Of a stretch of 64,000 nt of DNA, positions 8,070 through 17,114 are shown piece by piece. The notes beneath the pieces are model-generated. The model saw nothing but the letters and a program-made list of their open reading frames with translations, made no database searches and had not been told where the DNA came from. Every line of letters begins with the position of its first letter. Position 1 is the stretch's first letter. Source of the DNA: Leptolyngbya sp. NIES-2104 (GTDB lineage Bacteria > Cyanobacteriota > Cyanobacteriia > Leptolyngbyales > Leptolyngbyaceae); assembly GCF_001485215.1 (NCBI RefSeq), contig NZ_BBWW01000001.1:2108001-2172000 (forward strand), read 5' to 3'. A program made the position numbers and the translations under genes.

Positions 8070-10280
8070 ATGGCTGAACCAACTAAAACGCTCTGCCCCT
8101 ACTGTGGGGTGGGTTGCGGCTTAGAGGTACTGCCGCCTGCAATACCGGGAAAAGCCGTCAACCGCGACAAAGATGGCACACCGATTTGGAATGTGCGGGG
8201 CGATCGCGCTCACGCATCGAGTCAGGGTATGGTCTGCGTCAAAGGAGCCACGATCGCTGAATCCCTCCACAAAGATCGTCTCCGCTACCCGATGATGCGC
8301 GATTCGCTCGATGAGCCGTTTCGTCGAGCGACTTGGGAAGAAGCATTGACAAAAATTGTCGATCGCATTCGCATGGTGAAATTTACCCAAGGCGTGGATG
8401 CGATCGGGATGTATGCTTCAGGACAGTTCCAAACCGAAGACTACTACATCGCTCAAAAGCTGATGAAAGGCTGTCTCGGCACCAATAACTTTGATGCAAA
8501 TTCGCGTCTATGTATGTCTTCTGCGGTGGCGGGATACATTCAAAGCTTTGGTGCAGATGGTCCACCTTGCTGCTACGAAGATTTAGAGCAAACCGATTGT
8601 GCTTTTTTGATTGGAACCAACACAGCGGAATGTCACCCGATCGTGTTTAATCGCTTTCGTCGCTATCACAAAAAGAACTCGAATGTGAAGCTAGTCGTGG
8701 TTGATCCCCGCTGTACTGAAACGGCTGAGGCGGCTGATCTTCATTTAGCAATCAATCCCGGTACAGACATTGATTTAATGTACGGAATTGCTTACTTATT
8801 GCTGCGGTGGGGCGACATTGATCCAGCCTTCATCGAGTCTCACACCAACGGCTTTGAAGAGTTCAAAGAAGTCGTTAAGCACTATCCGCCCGATGTGGTT
8901 TCGATTCGGTGTGGAATTGCTGAGACTGATTTGCTCACGGCGGCACACTACTGGAGCAGATCAAAGCGGGTCATCTCCATGTGGTCGATGGGGATCAATC
9001 AATCCTCGGAAGGAACGGCAAAAGTTCGATCGATTATCAATCTACATTTGCTCACGGGACAGATTGGTAAACCGGGAGCCGGACCTTTCTCGCTCACCGG
9101 GCAACCGAATGCAATGGGGGGACGTGAAGCAGGTGGACTCTCTCATCTTCTGCCAGGCTATCGATTAGTCAAAGTTGCAGAACATCGCGCCCAACTCGAA
9201 CAATTCTGGCAACTTCCAGCCGGTTCGATTTCTGCAAATCCGGGTCGAACCGCTTGGGACATGATCACCGGACTTGAAACCGGAGAAATTGGCATGCTTT
9301 GGGTGGCGGCAACCAATCCAGCCGTGAGTATGCCCGACATTGAGCGGACGAAAGCGGCACTTCGTCGATCGCCGTTCACGGTTTATCAAGAATGCTACTA
9401 TCCAACGGAAATGGCAGATTATGCTCATGTGTTGTTACCGACTACACAATGGAGCGAAAAGACCGGAGTGATGACTAATTCCGAGCGGCGGGTGACTCTG
9501 TGCCCACAGTTTCGAGTGGCTCCGGGTGAAGCTCGCACCGATTGGGAAATCTTTGCAGAAGTCGGACGTAGATTAGGCTATCGCAAGCAATTCGCGTTTA
9601 ACTATTCAGCGGAAGTCTATGCAGAATTTGTGCAAGTCACCCGCGATCGACCGTGTGATCAATCCGGACTCAGCCATACGTTCTTGCGCGAAATGGGTGC
9701 GACACAATGGCCTTTTTCCAATAAAGCAGAACCCTTGCCGCAAAAGACTGACAAAGCAAAACGGCTCTATACCGATTTGAAATTCCACACCCCAGACGGC
9801 AAGGCACGTTTCTCATCTGCCCATTCACGCGGACTTGCAGAACCTCCAGACGATAACTACCCCTTTGTGTTAACAACCGGGCGATTGTATGGACATTGGC
9901 ACACTCAGAGCCGCACTGGACGAATCGAGAAAATTCGCCAAATGTATCCGAATCCATTCATTGAGATTCACCCGAAAGATGCAGCCAAGTTAGGCGTTCA
10001 AGCTGATGAACTGATCGAAGTGCGATCGCGTCGAGGCATGGCGCGTTTTCCCGCCAGAGTCACCAAAGCGATCGCGCCTGGAACGGTTTTTGTGCCGATG
10101 CACTGGGGCGCACTCTGGGCTGATCACGCAGAAGCGAATGCACTCACACATGAGATTGCTTGCCCGGACTCGAAACAACCGGAACTGAAAGCTTGTGCAG
10201 TGCAATTAATTCCAATGAGCGCGATCGACAATCTCAGTGTTGAAGCTCAAACCCCTGTGTTTGCTTCTACATGGTTGTAA
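8070..10280 (+). CDS. narB: Assimilatory nitrate reductase, molybdopterin type
   Basis: Ferredoxin-dependent reduction of nitrate to nitrite. The N-terminal [4Fe-4S] motif CPYCGVGC with a later Cys in GMVCVKG is followed by the molybdopterin oxidoreductase domain ([46 protein letters not shown]). The C-terminal dinucleotide-binding domain contains [19 protein letters not shown]. The 736 residues match cyanobacterial NarB, which has no FAD or cytochrome domain. A good ribosome site (aagggag) precedes the ATG. It works directly downstream of NrtABCD and upstream of NirA in the pathway. Confidence 0.96.
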   Translation: MAEPTKTLCPYCGVGCGLEVLPPAIPGKAVNRDKDGTPIWNVRGDRAHASSQGMVCVKGATIAESLHKDRLRYPMMRDSLDEPFRRATWEEALTKIVDRIRMVKFTQGVDAIGMYASGQFQTEDYYIAQKLMKGCLGTNNFDANSRLCMSSAVAGYIQSFGADGPPCCYEDLEQTDCAFLIGTNTAECHPIVFNRFRRYHKKNSNVKLVVVDPRCTETAEAADLHLAINPGTDIDLMYGIAYLLLRWGDIDPAFIESHTNGFEEFKEVVKHYPPDVVSIRCGIAETDLLTAAHYWSRSKRVISMWSMGINQSSEGTAKVRSIINLHLLTGQIGKPGAGPFSLTGQPNAMGGREAGGLSHLLPGYRLVKVAEHRAQLEQFWQLPAGSISANPGRTAWDMITGLETGEIGMLWVAATNPAVSMPDIERTKAALRRSPFTVYQECYYPTEMADYAHVLLPTTQWSEKTGVMTNSERRVTLCPQFRVAPGEARTDWEIFAEVGRRLGYRKQFAFNYSAEVYAEFVQVTRDRPCDQSGLSHTFLREMGATQWPFSNKAEPLPQKTDKAKRLYTDLKFHTPDGKARFSSAHSRGLAEPPDDNYPFVLTTGRLYGHWHTQSRTGRIEKIRQMYPNPFIEIHPKDAAKLGVQADELIEVRSRRGMARFPARVTKAIAPGTVFVPMHWGALWADHAEANALTHEIACPDSKQPELKACAVQLIPMSAIDNLSVEAQTPVFASTWL

Positions 10281-10421
10281 ACGATCGGGTGTTCATTGCC
10301 CTGTCCATAGACTTTGCTCAATTCTTCCTGATAGAATCCCCCATGTAACAAAGCGCACGATTTGCTTTACTCCGATCGCACTGTCTGGGTATGCTCACAG
10401 CAGTAGAGGTGGTAGGTATTT

Positions 10422-10886
10422 ATGCGGCGTTCTCTGTGGAAATCATTGCGAGAAGGAATGAAAGACAACAATTTTCTCCATTTCCTCGAACGCATCGAAG
10501 GTTGGGTGGCAAAAATTTTGTCGCTCATGATGCTGCTCGTGATCTTTCTCTCGGTGTTTCAACTGGGCAGAGTTTTAGTAGCTGAGCTGACTTCGATTTC
10601 GCCGTATGACTATTCCACGAGAGTTTTGTTTACCATTTTTGGTTTATTTCTCAACGTTCTCATCGCGTTTGAAATTCTAGAGAACATTACCGCCTACTTG
10701 AAAAAGCACGTGATTCAAGTGGAATTAGTGATCGTAACTTCATTGATTGCGGTAGCTCGAAAGATCATCATTCTAGATTTGGAGAAAACGGCTGGGATCG
10801 ATTTGATTGCACTGGCGACGGCGATCTTTGCGCTTTCTATCAGTTACTGGATTGTTCGGAATGTTGCTCCTAAAAGTAATCATTAA
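10422..10886 (+). CDS. PsiE-like membrane protein
   Basis: A 154-residue protein with four predicted membrane segments (LSLMMLLVIFLSVF; LFTIFGLFLNVLIAF; LVIVTSLIAVARKIIIL; LIALATAIFALSISYWIV). The arrangement and motifs, such as FEILENITAYLKKH and ALATAIFALSISYWIVR, match the phosphate-starvation-inducible PsiE family, whose biochemical role is unknown. It lies between narB and the nitrate-reductase-associated gene, 11 bases from the latter, so it is probably cotranscribed with nitrate genes. Confidence 0.75.
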   Translation: MRRSLWKSLREGMKDNNFLHFLERIEGWVAKILSLMMLLVIFLSVFQLGRVLVAELTSISPYDYSTRVLFTIFGLFLNVLIAFEILENITAYLKKHVIQVELVIVTSLIAVARKIIILDLEKTAGIDLIALATAIFALSISYWIVRNVAPKSNH

Positions 10887-10897
10887 GGAGTCGATCG

Positions 10898-11350
10898 ATG
10901 AGTCCTTTCTTTCAATTTGAATCTGATTTTGTTGATTCGCTGCGCTGCGTTCCGATGATTGTTCGATTCAAGCTCGATACATGCGGCGTGAAGTTAAAGC
11001 TGCATCAATGGAATAAGTTTACAGAACACGATCGCCATCAAACCGTCGAGCGACCTTGCACAACAGCAGATGAGATTCAGCACTATCACGATTTTTTGCA
11101 CGACTTGATCAAACAGCGAACGGGAGAAACAGCGACGGATTTAGCGATCGATCCTGCTCCCCCGTGGACTGATCCGACGACAGTTCCTGAGAGTGTGCAA
11201 ACCAAAGCAACAGACATTGGTATACAAATTACAGTCGCGCAATGGGAGTCGCTTGCGCCGATTCAACGATTTGTATTGATTAAGCTCAGTCGATCGGCGC
11301 ACGAAAACGCGAATTTTCTTCCGGCTGTGAAAGAATTTCAGTTGGTCTAA
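10898..11350 (+). CDS. Nitrate reductase associated protein
   Basis: A 150-residue soluble protein matching the family named nitrate-reductase-associated protein (TIGR02664-like), which is found near narB in cyanobacteria and has no known biochemical role. Recognisable parts are FQFESDFVDSLRCVPMIVRFKLD near the start, LKLHQWNKF, and WESLAPIQRFVLIKLSR near the end. An aaggag ribosome site lies just before the ATG. It sits 11 bases after the PsiE-like gene, and the narB context supports the name. Confidence 0.82.
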   Translation: MSPFFQFESDFVDSLRCVPMIVRFKLDTCGVKLKLHQWNKFTEHDRHQTVERPCTTADEIQHYHDFLHDLIKQRTGETATDLAIDPAPPWTDPTTVPESVQTKATDIGIQITVAQWESLAPIQRFVLIKLSRSAHENANFLPAVKEFQLV

Positions 11351-11484
11351 AAAGCTGTCGGATAGCGATTGATTCAGAAGCTGTTTCTTTTGCGACTTGT
11401 TCTGCTAATGCTGTTTGAGGAACGCTTCTAGCAATCTGTTTTACTCTGCAATTTCTCTTGAAAATCTCCGCGAATTCTGAAGAC

Positions 11485-12096
11485 ATGAACGACTCTGACG
11501 ATCGACAATACGCACCCGCGACTCAACGCAATCGAGACCCCATTCTGGAGGTCTTGCACGAAGTCTTGCCCGCGACTGGAACAGTGTTAGAGATTTCTAG
11601 CGGGACTGGAGAACATGCTGTTTTCTTTGCGCCTCGGTTAGCTCCTCGACTGTGGCAGCCATCTGATCTCAATCCAGTCGCCCTAGCGAGTATTGCCGCA
11701 TGGCGTGAGGTTGAACCGAGTGAAAATTTAGCCGCCCCGATCGCGATCGATGCGCGTGATTCGGTTTGGAATGTTGAAAAGCCGATTTGTGCGATCGTCA
11801 ATATCAATATGATTCACATCTCGCCTTGGTCAGCGTGTTTGGGATTGATGGCGGGCGCAAATCGGATTCTGCCATCCGGTGGAATTTTGTATTTGTATGG
11901 TCCTTACAAACAAGGTGGAACGCATACAGCACCGAGTAATGCGATGTTTGATGAAAGCTTGCAGCTTCAAAATCCAGAATGGGGTGTGCGAAATTTAGAG
12001 GATGTGACTGCTGCGGCTGAAGATCAAGAATTAGTACTGCTAAAAGTGGTTGCAATGCCAGCGAAGAATCTATCGGTTGTGTTTCAGAAGCGTTAG
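11485..12096 (+). CDS. DUF938 family SAM-dependent methyltransferase-like protein
   Basis: A 203-residue protein of the DUF938 family, a class I methyltransferase fold. It begins with the family's signature (RQYAPATQRNRDPILEVL), followed by a SAM-site motif VLEISSGTGEHAVFFAP and later LYLYGPYKQGGTHTAPSN. The substrate is unknown. I chose the ATG at 11485 because the family starts close to it; an upstream TTG at 11458 would add nine residues. The stop codon runs straight into a palindromic element. Confidence 0.8.
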   Translation: MNDSDDRQYAPATQRNRDPILEVLHEVLPATGTVLEISSGTGEHAVFFAPRLAPRLWQPSDLNPVALASIAAWREVEPSENLAAPIAIDARDSVWNVEKPICAIVNINMIHISPWSACLGLMAGANRILPSGGILYLYGPYKQGGTHTAPSNAMFDESLQLQNPEWGVRNLEDVTAAAEDQELVLLKVVAMPAKNLSVVFQKR

Positions 12097-12300
12097 AGGA
12101 TATTTGAAAAGTTGCCGTTCGTTGCAACGCCTCGCCCTGAAATGAATTTCGGGCTAATCGGCGCAAGTCCATTGAAATGGACTAAGAACTTGAGACTGGC
12201 TCCCAGTCTACTTCAGTAGACTTTCCACGATTAGCCCGAAATTCATTTCAGGGCGGGAGGCAATCGAAGCGAAGAGACTCATCAAATTGACTAAGATAAC
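12096..12300. repeat. Palindromic element copy 3 (CCCTGAAAT subfamily)
   Basis: It begins at the last base of the DUF938 stop codon (tTAGAGGATATTTGAAAAGT), the same relation as copy 2 to nrtC. The cores CCCTGAAATGAATTTCGGGC and GCCCGAAATTCATTTCAGGG enclose the hairpins agtccattgaaatggact and agtctacttcagtagact. The right end is less clear and is placed near 12300. It separates two convergent genes. Confidence 0.85.
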
Positions 12301-12305
12301 GCTCC

Positions 12306-13250
12306 TCAAGTTTTACGAGTGCGATAAGTGCGACGGCGAACTAAGAATTCAGGAATGTCGCTTTCTGGCTTGAACGAATTCGATCGAGCCGTTGATTTCA
12401 AATCTGGCGGCGCAGACGTATCGATCGCATCAATTAGCGCTCTCACTTCCGGCGGCAATTCCTGATCGGTTAATGCTTGCTTTAGCACGATCGCGGTTTC
12501 GTGCAATCCCTGAAAGCGCGTTTTCCAGTGCTGTACTGCCGTTTCGTACTCGCTCGCCTGTTGCGCCTGACTCAGAATCTGTTCCTGCATCTCTGCGGTT
12601 TGGCTTTCGAGTTCGGTGATCCGAGTTTGGCTTTGTTCGCGATCGACTTCGAGTTCTTGACACACTTGCTGAAGGAGCGCCTGAGTCGTCATGTGTCGGG
12701 CAATCCGAGATTCTAGCGCTTCGACCTGCGCTTCGAGTTCAATGATTCGCGTCTGAGCTTCTTGCTTTTGGGATTCGAGTTCTTGTAGCTGCTGCCGTCT
12801 CAGGTGCAAATCGGTTTGCAGTACTTGTAACTGTTGCTCGATCGCGAACGGTTGAAGCTCAGCGGATTCGCTTTGTCTTGCTTCCGCCGCATCTAAGAGA
12901 ATTTGATAATCACGCTCTCGCTGCTGTGCCTGTTGTAGTTTCAATTCGAGTTCTGCTTTTTGCTGTGAAAATTGCAGCTTTAGTTGATGAATCGCCTGCT
13001 GTTGCACATTCGCGATTTCTTCAGTCGAAGCGAGTTGTCGTTCGAGGAAATGCTGATTCACGACTTGCGATCGCAGTTCCTCTAAACTTGCGATCGACTG
13101 ATCAAGTGCTTGTTCTAGATCACGAATGCGACGCTGCTGTGCCTGAACCTGTTGTAACAAGTCCGAAACCGTAGAATCATCAAACCTCAAACTGAGTTGC
13201 TCCGGTTCTGACACCGCTCGATCTCCAAAAACTCGACTACCAAGGTACAC
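12306..13250 (-). CDS. Long coiled-coil protein, function unknown
   Basis: A 314-residue protein made mostly of Gln/Glu/Leu heptad-like sequence (about residues 25-260), with no membrane segment or enzyme motif. The tail is basic and ends in FLVRRRTYRTRKT. A GTG at 13211 (VSEPEQLSLRFDD) is a plausible alternative start. It is probably structural or scaffold-like. It follows the 87-residue gene at 13278-13541 on the same strand with a 27-base gap, so the two are likely cotranscribed. Gln-rich coiled coils are common in cyanobacteria, and I do not recognise a named family. Confidence 0.7.
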   Translation of the reverse strand: MYLGSRVFGDRAVSEPEQLSLRFDDSTVSDLLQQVQAQQRRIRDLEQALDQSIASLEELRSQVVNQHFLERQLASTEEIANVQQQAIHQLKLQFSQQKAELELKLQQAQQRERDYQILLDAAEARQSESAELQPFAIEQQLQVLQTDLHLRRQQLQELESQKQEAQTRIIELEAQVEALESRIARHMTTQALLQQVCQELEVDREQSQTRITELESQTAEMQEQILSQAQQASEYETAVQHWKTRFQGLHETAIVLKQALTDQELPPEVRALIDAIDTSAPPDLKSTARSNSFKPESDIPEFLVRRRTYRTRKT

Positions 13251-13277
13251 GCAGTCTCGAAATTGTGCCTCCGTAAC

Positions 13278-13541
13278 TCAGTGTTTCGGTTCTGAAGGCA
13301 GGGTTACGGCTTCGGTCGGCATCTCTACACTGTTGAGTGACCAGCGATATTCGATCGGAATATTCAATCGATCGAGTTCGCCTTCAAGATGTTTTTGCTG
13401 AGAGAGTGCCTTGCGAAGGGCGATAATCAGTTGCTGGACTTGTTCTCGCTGTTTCGCATTGACCGCAAACATCGTCTGACGTTCTAACAGTTGTAAGAGC
13501 AGCTCGTAGTGAATGTGCGATGGCAAAGGAATCGGTTCCAT
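13278..13541 (-). CDS. Small conserved-looking hypothetical protein
   Basis: An 87-residue soluble protein (MEPIPLPSHIHYELLLQLLERQ...) with a helical N-terminal half and the segment LNIPIEYRWSLNSVEMP near the end. I start at 13541 because an upstream ATG at 13580 would add 13 residues that read like noise. It lies just upstream of the coiled-coil gene, probably in one transcript. The function is unknown. Confidence 0.6.
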   Translation of the reverse strand: MEPIPLPSHIHYELLLQLLERQTMFAVNAKQREQVQQLIIALRKALSQQKHLEGELDRLNIPIEYRWSLNSVEMPTEAVTLPSEPKH

Positions 13542-13659
13542 GAAAGACCTACAAGGAAGGATTGAATAGCGAGAGAGCACTCTCTAGACTGTATACGCTG
13601 AATCCCTAGAAACTCAAGGATCACGCGAAAAAATTATTGCAGTCAGAACTTGCTTCGGG

Positions 13660-14544
13660 TCATCCCGCCAGTAATTGTGCCAGGGCTTGTCCAGGATCAG
13701 GCTGTTTGACAAGCGATTCTCCGATTAAAACGGCTGTGGCTCCCGCTTCTGAAACTCTGGTTAAATCGGCTGCCGTATAGAGTCCGGATTCACTCACGAT
13801 CGTAATGTTTTTTTCTGCTAACGCTGAAGCGCGATCGCGCAAGATGTCCTCTGTGGTTTTCAAGTCCACCTCAAAATTCTTCAGGTTGCGATTATTCACG
13901 CCAACAAGCGTTACACCATCGAGAGTGAGAACGCGATCGAGTTCTTCTACCGTGTGAACTTCAATCAGTGCAGTCATTTCCAAAGCTTTGACGATTTTGA
14001 GGAAGTATTGCAAATCTTTATCTGAAAGAATTGCCGCAATCAATAAAACGGCATCGGCTCCATGCAGTCGCGCCCAAGACATCTGATACGGGTACACGAT
14101 GAAATCCTTACACAACAGCGGTAAATCAACGACCGCCCGGATTTTTGCCAAATTCTCGAAGCTGCCTTGAAAGAATTTGGTATCGGTAAGGACAGAAAGA
14201 CAGGTTGCGCCACCGGATTGATAAGATTGTGCGATCGCTTCTGGATCAAAGTCTTCGCGAATTACGCCTTTACTGGGTGATGCTTTCTTGACTTCAGCGA
14301 TCACGGCAGGTTTCGTTGAGCTATTTTTCAGGGCAGCTAAGAAATCTTTTGGTGCGGGTAAATCTTTCACCTTACGCTGAAGTTCAAGCAGCGGCATTTT
14401 TTCCCGTAGTTGATCGACTTCGGTTTCTTTTTGCCAAACGATTTCTTCGAGAATATTCTGGGGAGCGCTGTCTGGTACTTTGACTTGATAGCGCAGTTCT
14501 TGGACAGCGACAGCGGGATTGGGGCGACGACGACGAATTTCCAT
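13660..14544 (-). CDS. trpC: Indole-3-glycerol phosphate synthase
   Basis: Tryptophan biosynthesis: ring closure of 1-(2-carboxyphenylamino)-1-deoxyribulose-5-phosphate to indole-3-glycerol phosphate. The TIM-barrel motifs are present: [13 protein letters not shown] with the catalytic Lys, [47 protein letters not shown] and AVLIGESLV for the phosphate site. The 294-residue length includes an N-terminal extension ([19 protein letters not shown]) typical of cyanobacterial TrpC. It stands downstream of lpdA on the same strand. Confidence 0.95.
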   Translation of the reverse strand: MEIRRRRPNPAVAVQELRYQVKVPDSAPQNILEEIVWQKETEVDQLREKMPLLELQRKVKDLPAPKDFLAALKNSSTKPAVIAEVKKASPSKGVIREDFDPEAIAQSYQSGGATCLSVLTDTKFFQGSFENLAKIRAVVDLPLLCKDFIVYPYQMSWARLHGADAVLLIAAILSDKDLQYFLKIVKALEMTALIEVHTVEELDRVLTLDGVTLVGVNNRNLKNFEVDLKTTEDILRDRASALAEKNITIVSESGLYTAADLTRVSEAGATAVLIGESLVKQPDPGQALAQLLAG

Positions 14545-14594
14545 TGATGATTGTGAGGGTTAGAGGAATTAATCTAGGTTCTGATGGTTTGGGG

Positions 14595-14625
14595 GAGTGC
14601 CCCCTAAATCCCCCACGAGTGGGGG
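14595..14625. repeat. Short G/C palindrome, lpdA-trpC spacer
   Basis: cccccac (14610-14616) pairs with gtggggg (14619-14625), preceded by a looser gagtgccccct stretch. The motif continues as gggggactttga, which is also found in the larger hairpin 100 bases away. It is a short dispersed cyanobacterial-type repeat rather than a gene. Confidence 0.6.
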
Positions 14626-14724
14626 ACTTTGAATTGCTACAGCCCTTTCAATTGCAGGAACAATTTCTTGGAATCACAGCTTAGCTTCGGTTTCAAGATT
14701 GTCCTTGAATTCCAGAGTGTTTTC

Positions 14725-14763
14725 CCCTCTCAAAGTCCCCCATTCTGGGGGACTTTGAGAGGG
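14725..14763. terminator. 17-bp perfect hairpin downstream of lpdA
   Basis: ccctctcaaagtccccc (14725-14741) pairs exactly with gggggactttgagaggg (14747-14763) around a 5-base loop. It lies 31 bases past the lpdA stop (lpdA is on the minus strand). On that strand a short T-rich stretch (gaaaa read in reverse) follows, so it could end lpdA transcription. It shares gggggactttga with the neighbouring repeat. The rest of 14545-14793 holds no gene. Confidence 0.55.
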
Positions 14764-14793
14764 CAGAAGCAGACTAAAACGAAGCGAAATCAT

Positions 14794-16218
14794 TTACGCA
14801 TGAACCGCAGCCCGTTTATATGCCTCATCCAAAATTTCAGACAGCGTAGGATGCGTATGCACCAAAAACGCCAACGATCGCACTGATTCCCGTTTCGCGA
14901 TCGCATTCGCCGCTTCTTGAATCAGATCTGCCGCATGAAGCCCGATAATATGCGCTCCTAACACCTCTCCGGTATCTTTGCGGTAAACGATTTTCGCGAT
15001 TCCTTCGGATTCTCCTTCTGCGATCGCTTTTGCATTTCCTTTGAAATACGTCCGCACCACCGCCACCTCAAATCCTTCTGATTTCGCGAGTTCTTTCGCT
15101 TGCGGCTCAGTCAACCCGACAAAACTAATTTCAGGATGAGTAAACGCCGCTGCCGGAATACTACGGTAATCGATTTCGCGCTCTCGACCGCACATATTCT
15201 CGATCGCCACCACTCCTTGAGCCGAAGCCGCATGAGCCAGCATCATTTTCCCGGTCGCATCCCCGATCGCCCACAAATGCGGCACAGGTTTGCCCTCGGA
15301 TAACACTTGCATCTTGTCGTTCACGGGAATGTACCCGCGATTGAGTTCGACATTGACGCTTTCAAGCCCTAACTCTTTCGCAAACGGAATTCGACCCGCA
15401 GCCACGAGACAGGCATCGACTTCGAGCACTTCGACTAATTCCTTAGTCTTGGCATCGATAAGCTCGATCGTCACCGGAGATCCCGGAATCACTTTCGCCG
15501 CAAATACGCCCACTTTCGTTTCGATATCGCGAGGCGCAATCAGAATTCTCTGAGCCAGTTTTGCAATATCTGGATCAAATCCGGGCATCAGTTGATCGAG
15601 TCCTTCGATCATCGTGACTTCGCAACCAAGCGCCGTATAAACATCGGAGAATTCTAAACCGATGTAGCCGCTACCGACGATCGCAACCCAAGGCGGCAAC
15701 GATTCCAACTTAATCGCGTCATCGCTGGTGAACACGGTTTTTCCATCGGTCTGAACTCCCGGCGGTACGAATGGAATCGACCCCGGAGCCAGAATGATTT
15801 CTTCTGCGGTCACGGTCTTTTCGCCTTCTGGAGTCGCGACGATTAATTTCTGCTCTCCAGCCACTCGCGCTTTTCCATGAATCACATCGACCCCCAAACG
15901 TTTGAGGCTACCGATCAAGCCTTCACGCTGTTTGGTCACGATCGACATCGCATGATTCGCGATCGCCGCTCGATCGAAGGCAACATCCCCGACTTCAATC
16001 CCCAACGACTTTAAATGATGCTCGTTCTGTAACTCTCTGACTCGTCCGGAAGCTGCCAAGAGTGCCTTAGAAGGAATGCAGCCTCGATTGACGCAGGTTC
16101 CGCCCATATCCGCCGCTTCAATGATTGCAGTCTTCAAACCACAATCGATCGCGTGAAGAGCCGCGCCGTGACCGCCCACGCCCGCGCCGACAATCACCAA
16201 ATCATAATCGTAAGCCAC
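14794..16218 (-). CDS. lpdA: Dihydrolipoyl dehydrogenase (E3)
   Basis: FAD-dependent reoxidation of dihydrolipoamide in pyruvate dehydrogenase, and in the glycine cleavage system in cyanobacteria. It has an N-terminal FAD motif ([12 protein letters not shown]), the redox disulfide [15 protein letters not shown], a second Rossmann motif [11 protein letters not shown], the FAD motif [15 protein letters not shown], and a C-terminal active-site His-Glu in [13 protein letters not shown]. The 474-residue length is typical. Another part of the same complex, pdhA, lies about 24 kb away. Confidence 0.95.
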   Translation of the reverse strand: MAYDYDLVIVGAGVGGHGAALHAIDCGLKTAIIEAADMGGTCVNRGCIPSKALLAASGRVRELQNEHHLKSLGIEVGDVAFDRAAIANHAMSIVTKQREGLIGSLKRLGVDVIHGKARVAGEQKLIVATPEGEKTVTAEEIILAPGSIPFVPPGVQTDGKTVFTSDDAIKLESLPPWVAIVGSGYIGLEFSDVYTALGCEVTMIEGLDQLMPGFDPDIAKLAQRILIAPRDIETKVGVFAAKVIPGSPVTIELIDAKTKELVEVLEVDACLVAAGRIPFAKELGLESVNVELNRGYIPVNDKMQVLSEGKPVPHLWAIGDATGKMMLAHAASAQGVVAIENMCGREREIDYRSIPAAAFTHPEISFVGLTEPQAKELAKSEGFEVAVVRTYFKGNAKAIAEGESEGIAKIVYRKDTGEVLGAHIIGLHAADLIQEAANAIAKRESVRSLAFLVHTHPTLSEILDEAYKRAAVHA

Positions 16219-16405
16219 AGTTCCCTCCCGTTCTCAATGCCTATTTATTCTCATCTGTGAAGCGTCGATTCGACAATACGGCGAGGCTAAATCGACGAAT
16301 GAAATCCTTTTTTCTGAACTGGGCATCCTGATTCAAGCGGAGTCACCGTGAAAAATGAAGGGATCGCGTGGAGATGACTGTCTCACACTGTTTAGGAGTA
16401 GCCTC

Positions 16406-16615
16406 ATGGATCGACAACAGCGAGAATTACGTCGTGCTGCTGCGGAAGCCTTTGCAGAATCGCTCAGTAAACTAGAGCAAACGCTTTCTATTTCTGAATC
16501 TGAGGCAGCCACTTCGGATAATTCGTCGAACGTGCAGCGCGGTGAAACCATCGACCTTGAGCAAGCTTTTGCCGACCTCGAACGCTTCATGCAGGAGAAA
16601 GAAGAACAGAATTAA
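16406..16615 (+). CDS. Small acidic/charged hypothetical protein
   Basis: A 69-residue protein starting MDRQQRELRRAAAEAFAESL and ending in an acidic helix (LEQAFADLERFMQEKEEQN). The ATG at 16406 follows a taggag ribosome site, so I prefer it to the upstream start at 16355. It is soluble and probably helical, and I do not recognise the family. It is convergent with the DUF6887-like gene, with a hairpin between them. Confidence 0.6.
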   Translation: MDRQQRELRRAAAEAFAESLSKLEQTLSISESEAATSDNSSNVQRGETIDLEQAFADLERFMQEKEEQN

Positions 16616-16616
16616 G

Positions 16617-16645
16617 AAGGGGAAGCGGTCAATCACTTCCCCTTT
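16617..16645. terminator. Hairpin between convergent small genes
   Basis: aaggggaagcg (16617-16627) pairs with cacttcccctt (16634-16644) with one G-T wobble and a 6-base loop. It lies between two convergent stop codons and may act on both strands. The trailing T-run is weak (ttt). Confidence 0.55.
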
Positions 16646-16650
16646 CCTGC

Positions 16651-16839
16651 TTAAATTTCTCCCTCAATTTTCTTACGGATAATCTCGTAAGTTTCCTCAA
16701 AAGAATTCGTCTTATATCGCACCGCATTCGGACTTCGACGACTAAAAAGCTCCCGAATTGCTTCATCATCGTCTCGATGAGCTAAGACATAAGCTTTCAA
16801 GTCTTCTCTACTCATGGCTTTAAAGTCTGGTTTCATCAT
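16651..16839 (-). CDS. DUF6887-like small protein, copy 1
   Basis: A 62-residue protein, MMKPDFKAMSREDLKAYVLAHRDDDEAIRELFSRR and onward, ending EIIRKKIEGEI. It resembles the cyanobacterial DUF6887 family (MKPxFxxMxxxELKAYVLxxRxDDEA). Its ATG overlaps the stop codon of the upstream partner (ATGA), implying translational coupling. A second copy, about 60 percent identical by eye, lies at 18629-18814. The paired small-gene layout resembles toxin-antitoxin modules, but no function is known to me. Confidence 0.72.
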   Translation of the reverse strand: MMKPDFKAMSREDLKAYVLAHRDDDEAIRELFSRRSPNAVRYKTNSFEETYEIIRKKIEGEI

Positions 16840-17027
16840 ACAAACTCCCAGTTTCCATCTTGAAAAATGACAACTTCGATGCTTTCCTCAGCCAGAACAT
16901 AAATGATTCCGCTTAGGGGATCAAATCGGAAAAGGTTGATATCTCGCAACATCGTCGAGAGACTTTGGCAAACTTCAACGGCTTTAATTGCCTGTGCAAC
17001 GGTGAGATTAATAATCTGTTCCTCAAT
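16836..17027 (-). CDS. DUF6888-like small protein, copy 1, no standard start codon seen
   Basis: An open frame too short to be listed as a full ORF. It reads IEEQIINLTVAQAIKAVEVC, then QSLSTMLRDINLFRFDPLSG, then IIYVLAEESIEVVIFQDGNW and EFV-stop. It resembles the DUF6888 family that accompanies DUF6887. No ATG, GTG or TTG occurs in frame between the upstream stop and LTVAQ. I place the start at an ATT (17027) shared with copy 2, as a guess. The stop overlaps the next gene's ATG by four bases. It could be a degraded gene or use a rare start. Confidence 0.55.
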   Translation of the reverse strand: MEEQIINLTVAQAIKAVEVCQSLSTMLRDINLFRFDPLSGIIYVLAEESIEVVIFQDGNWEFV

Positions 17028-17114
17028 TCTGACATAAGAATACCCAGCGAGTTAGTGACTGATAGACGCTGGGTACGCTCAGGTCAAACTTTTGTCCTGA
17101 ATAGGAAACTTCCA

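Noticed and set aside
10237-10461. 74-residue frame between narB and the PsiE-like gene
   Set aside because: It overlaps the end of narB and the start of the PsiE-like gene, is Cys/Arg/His-rich and has no recognisable start context.
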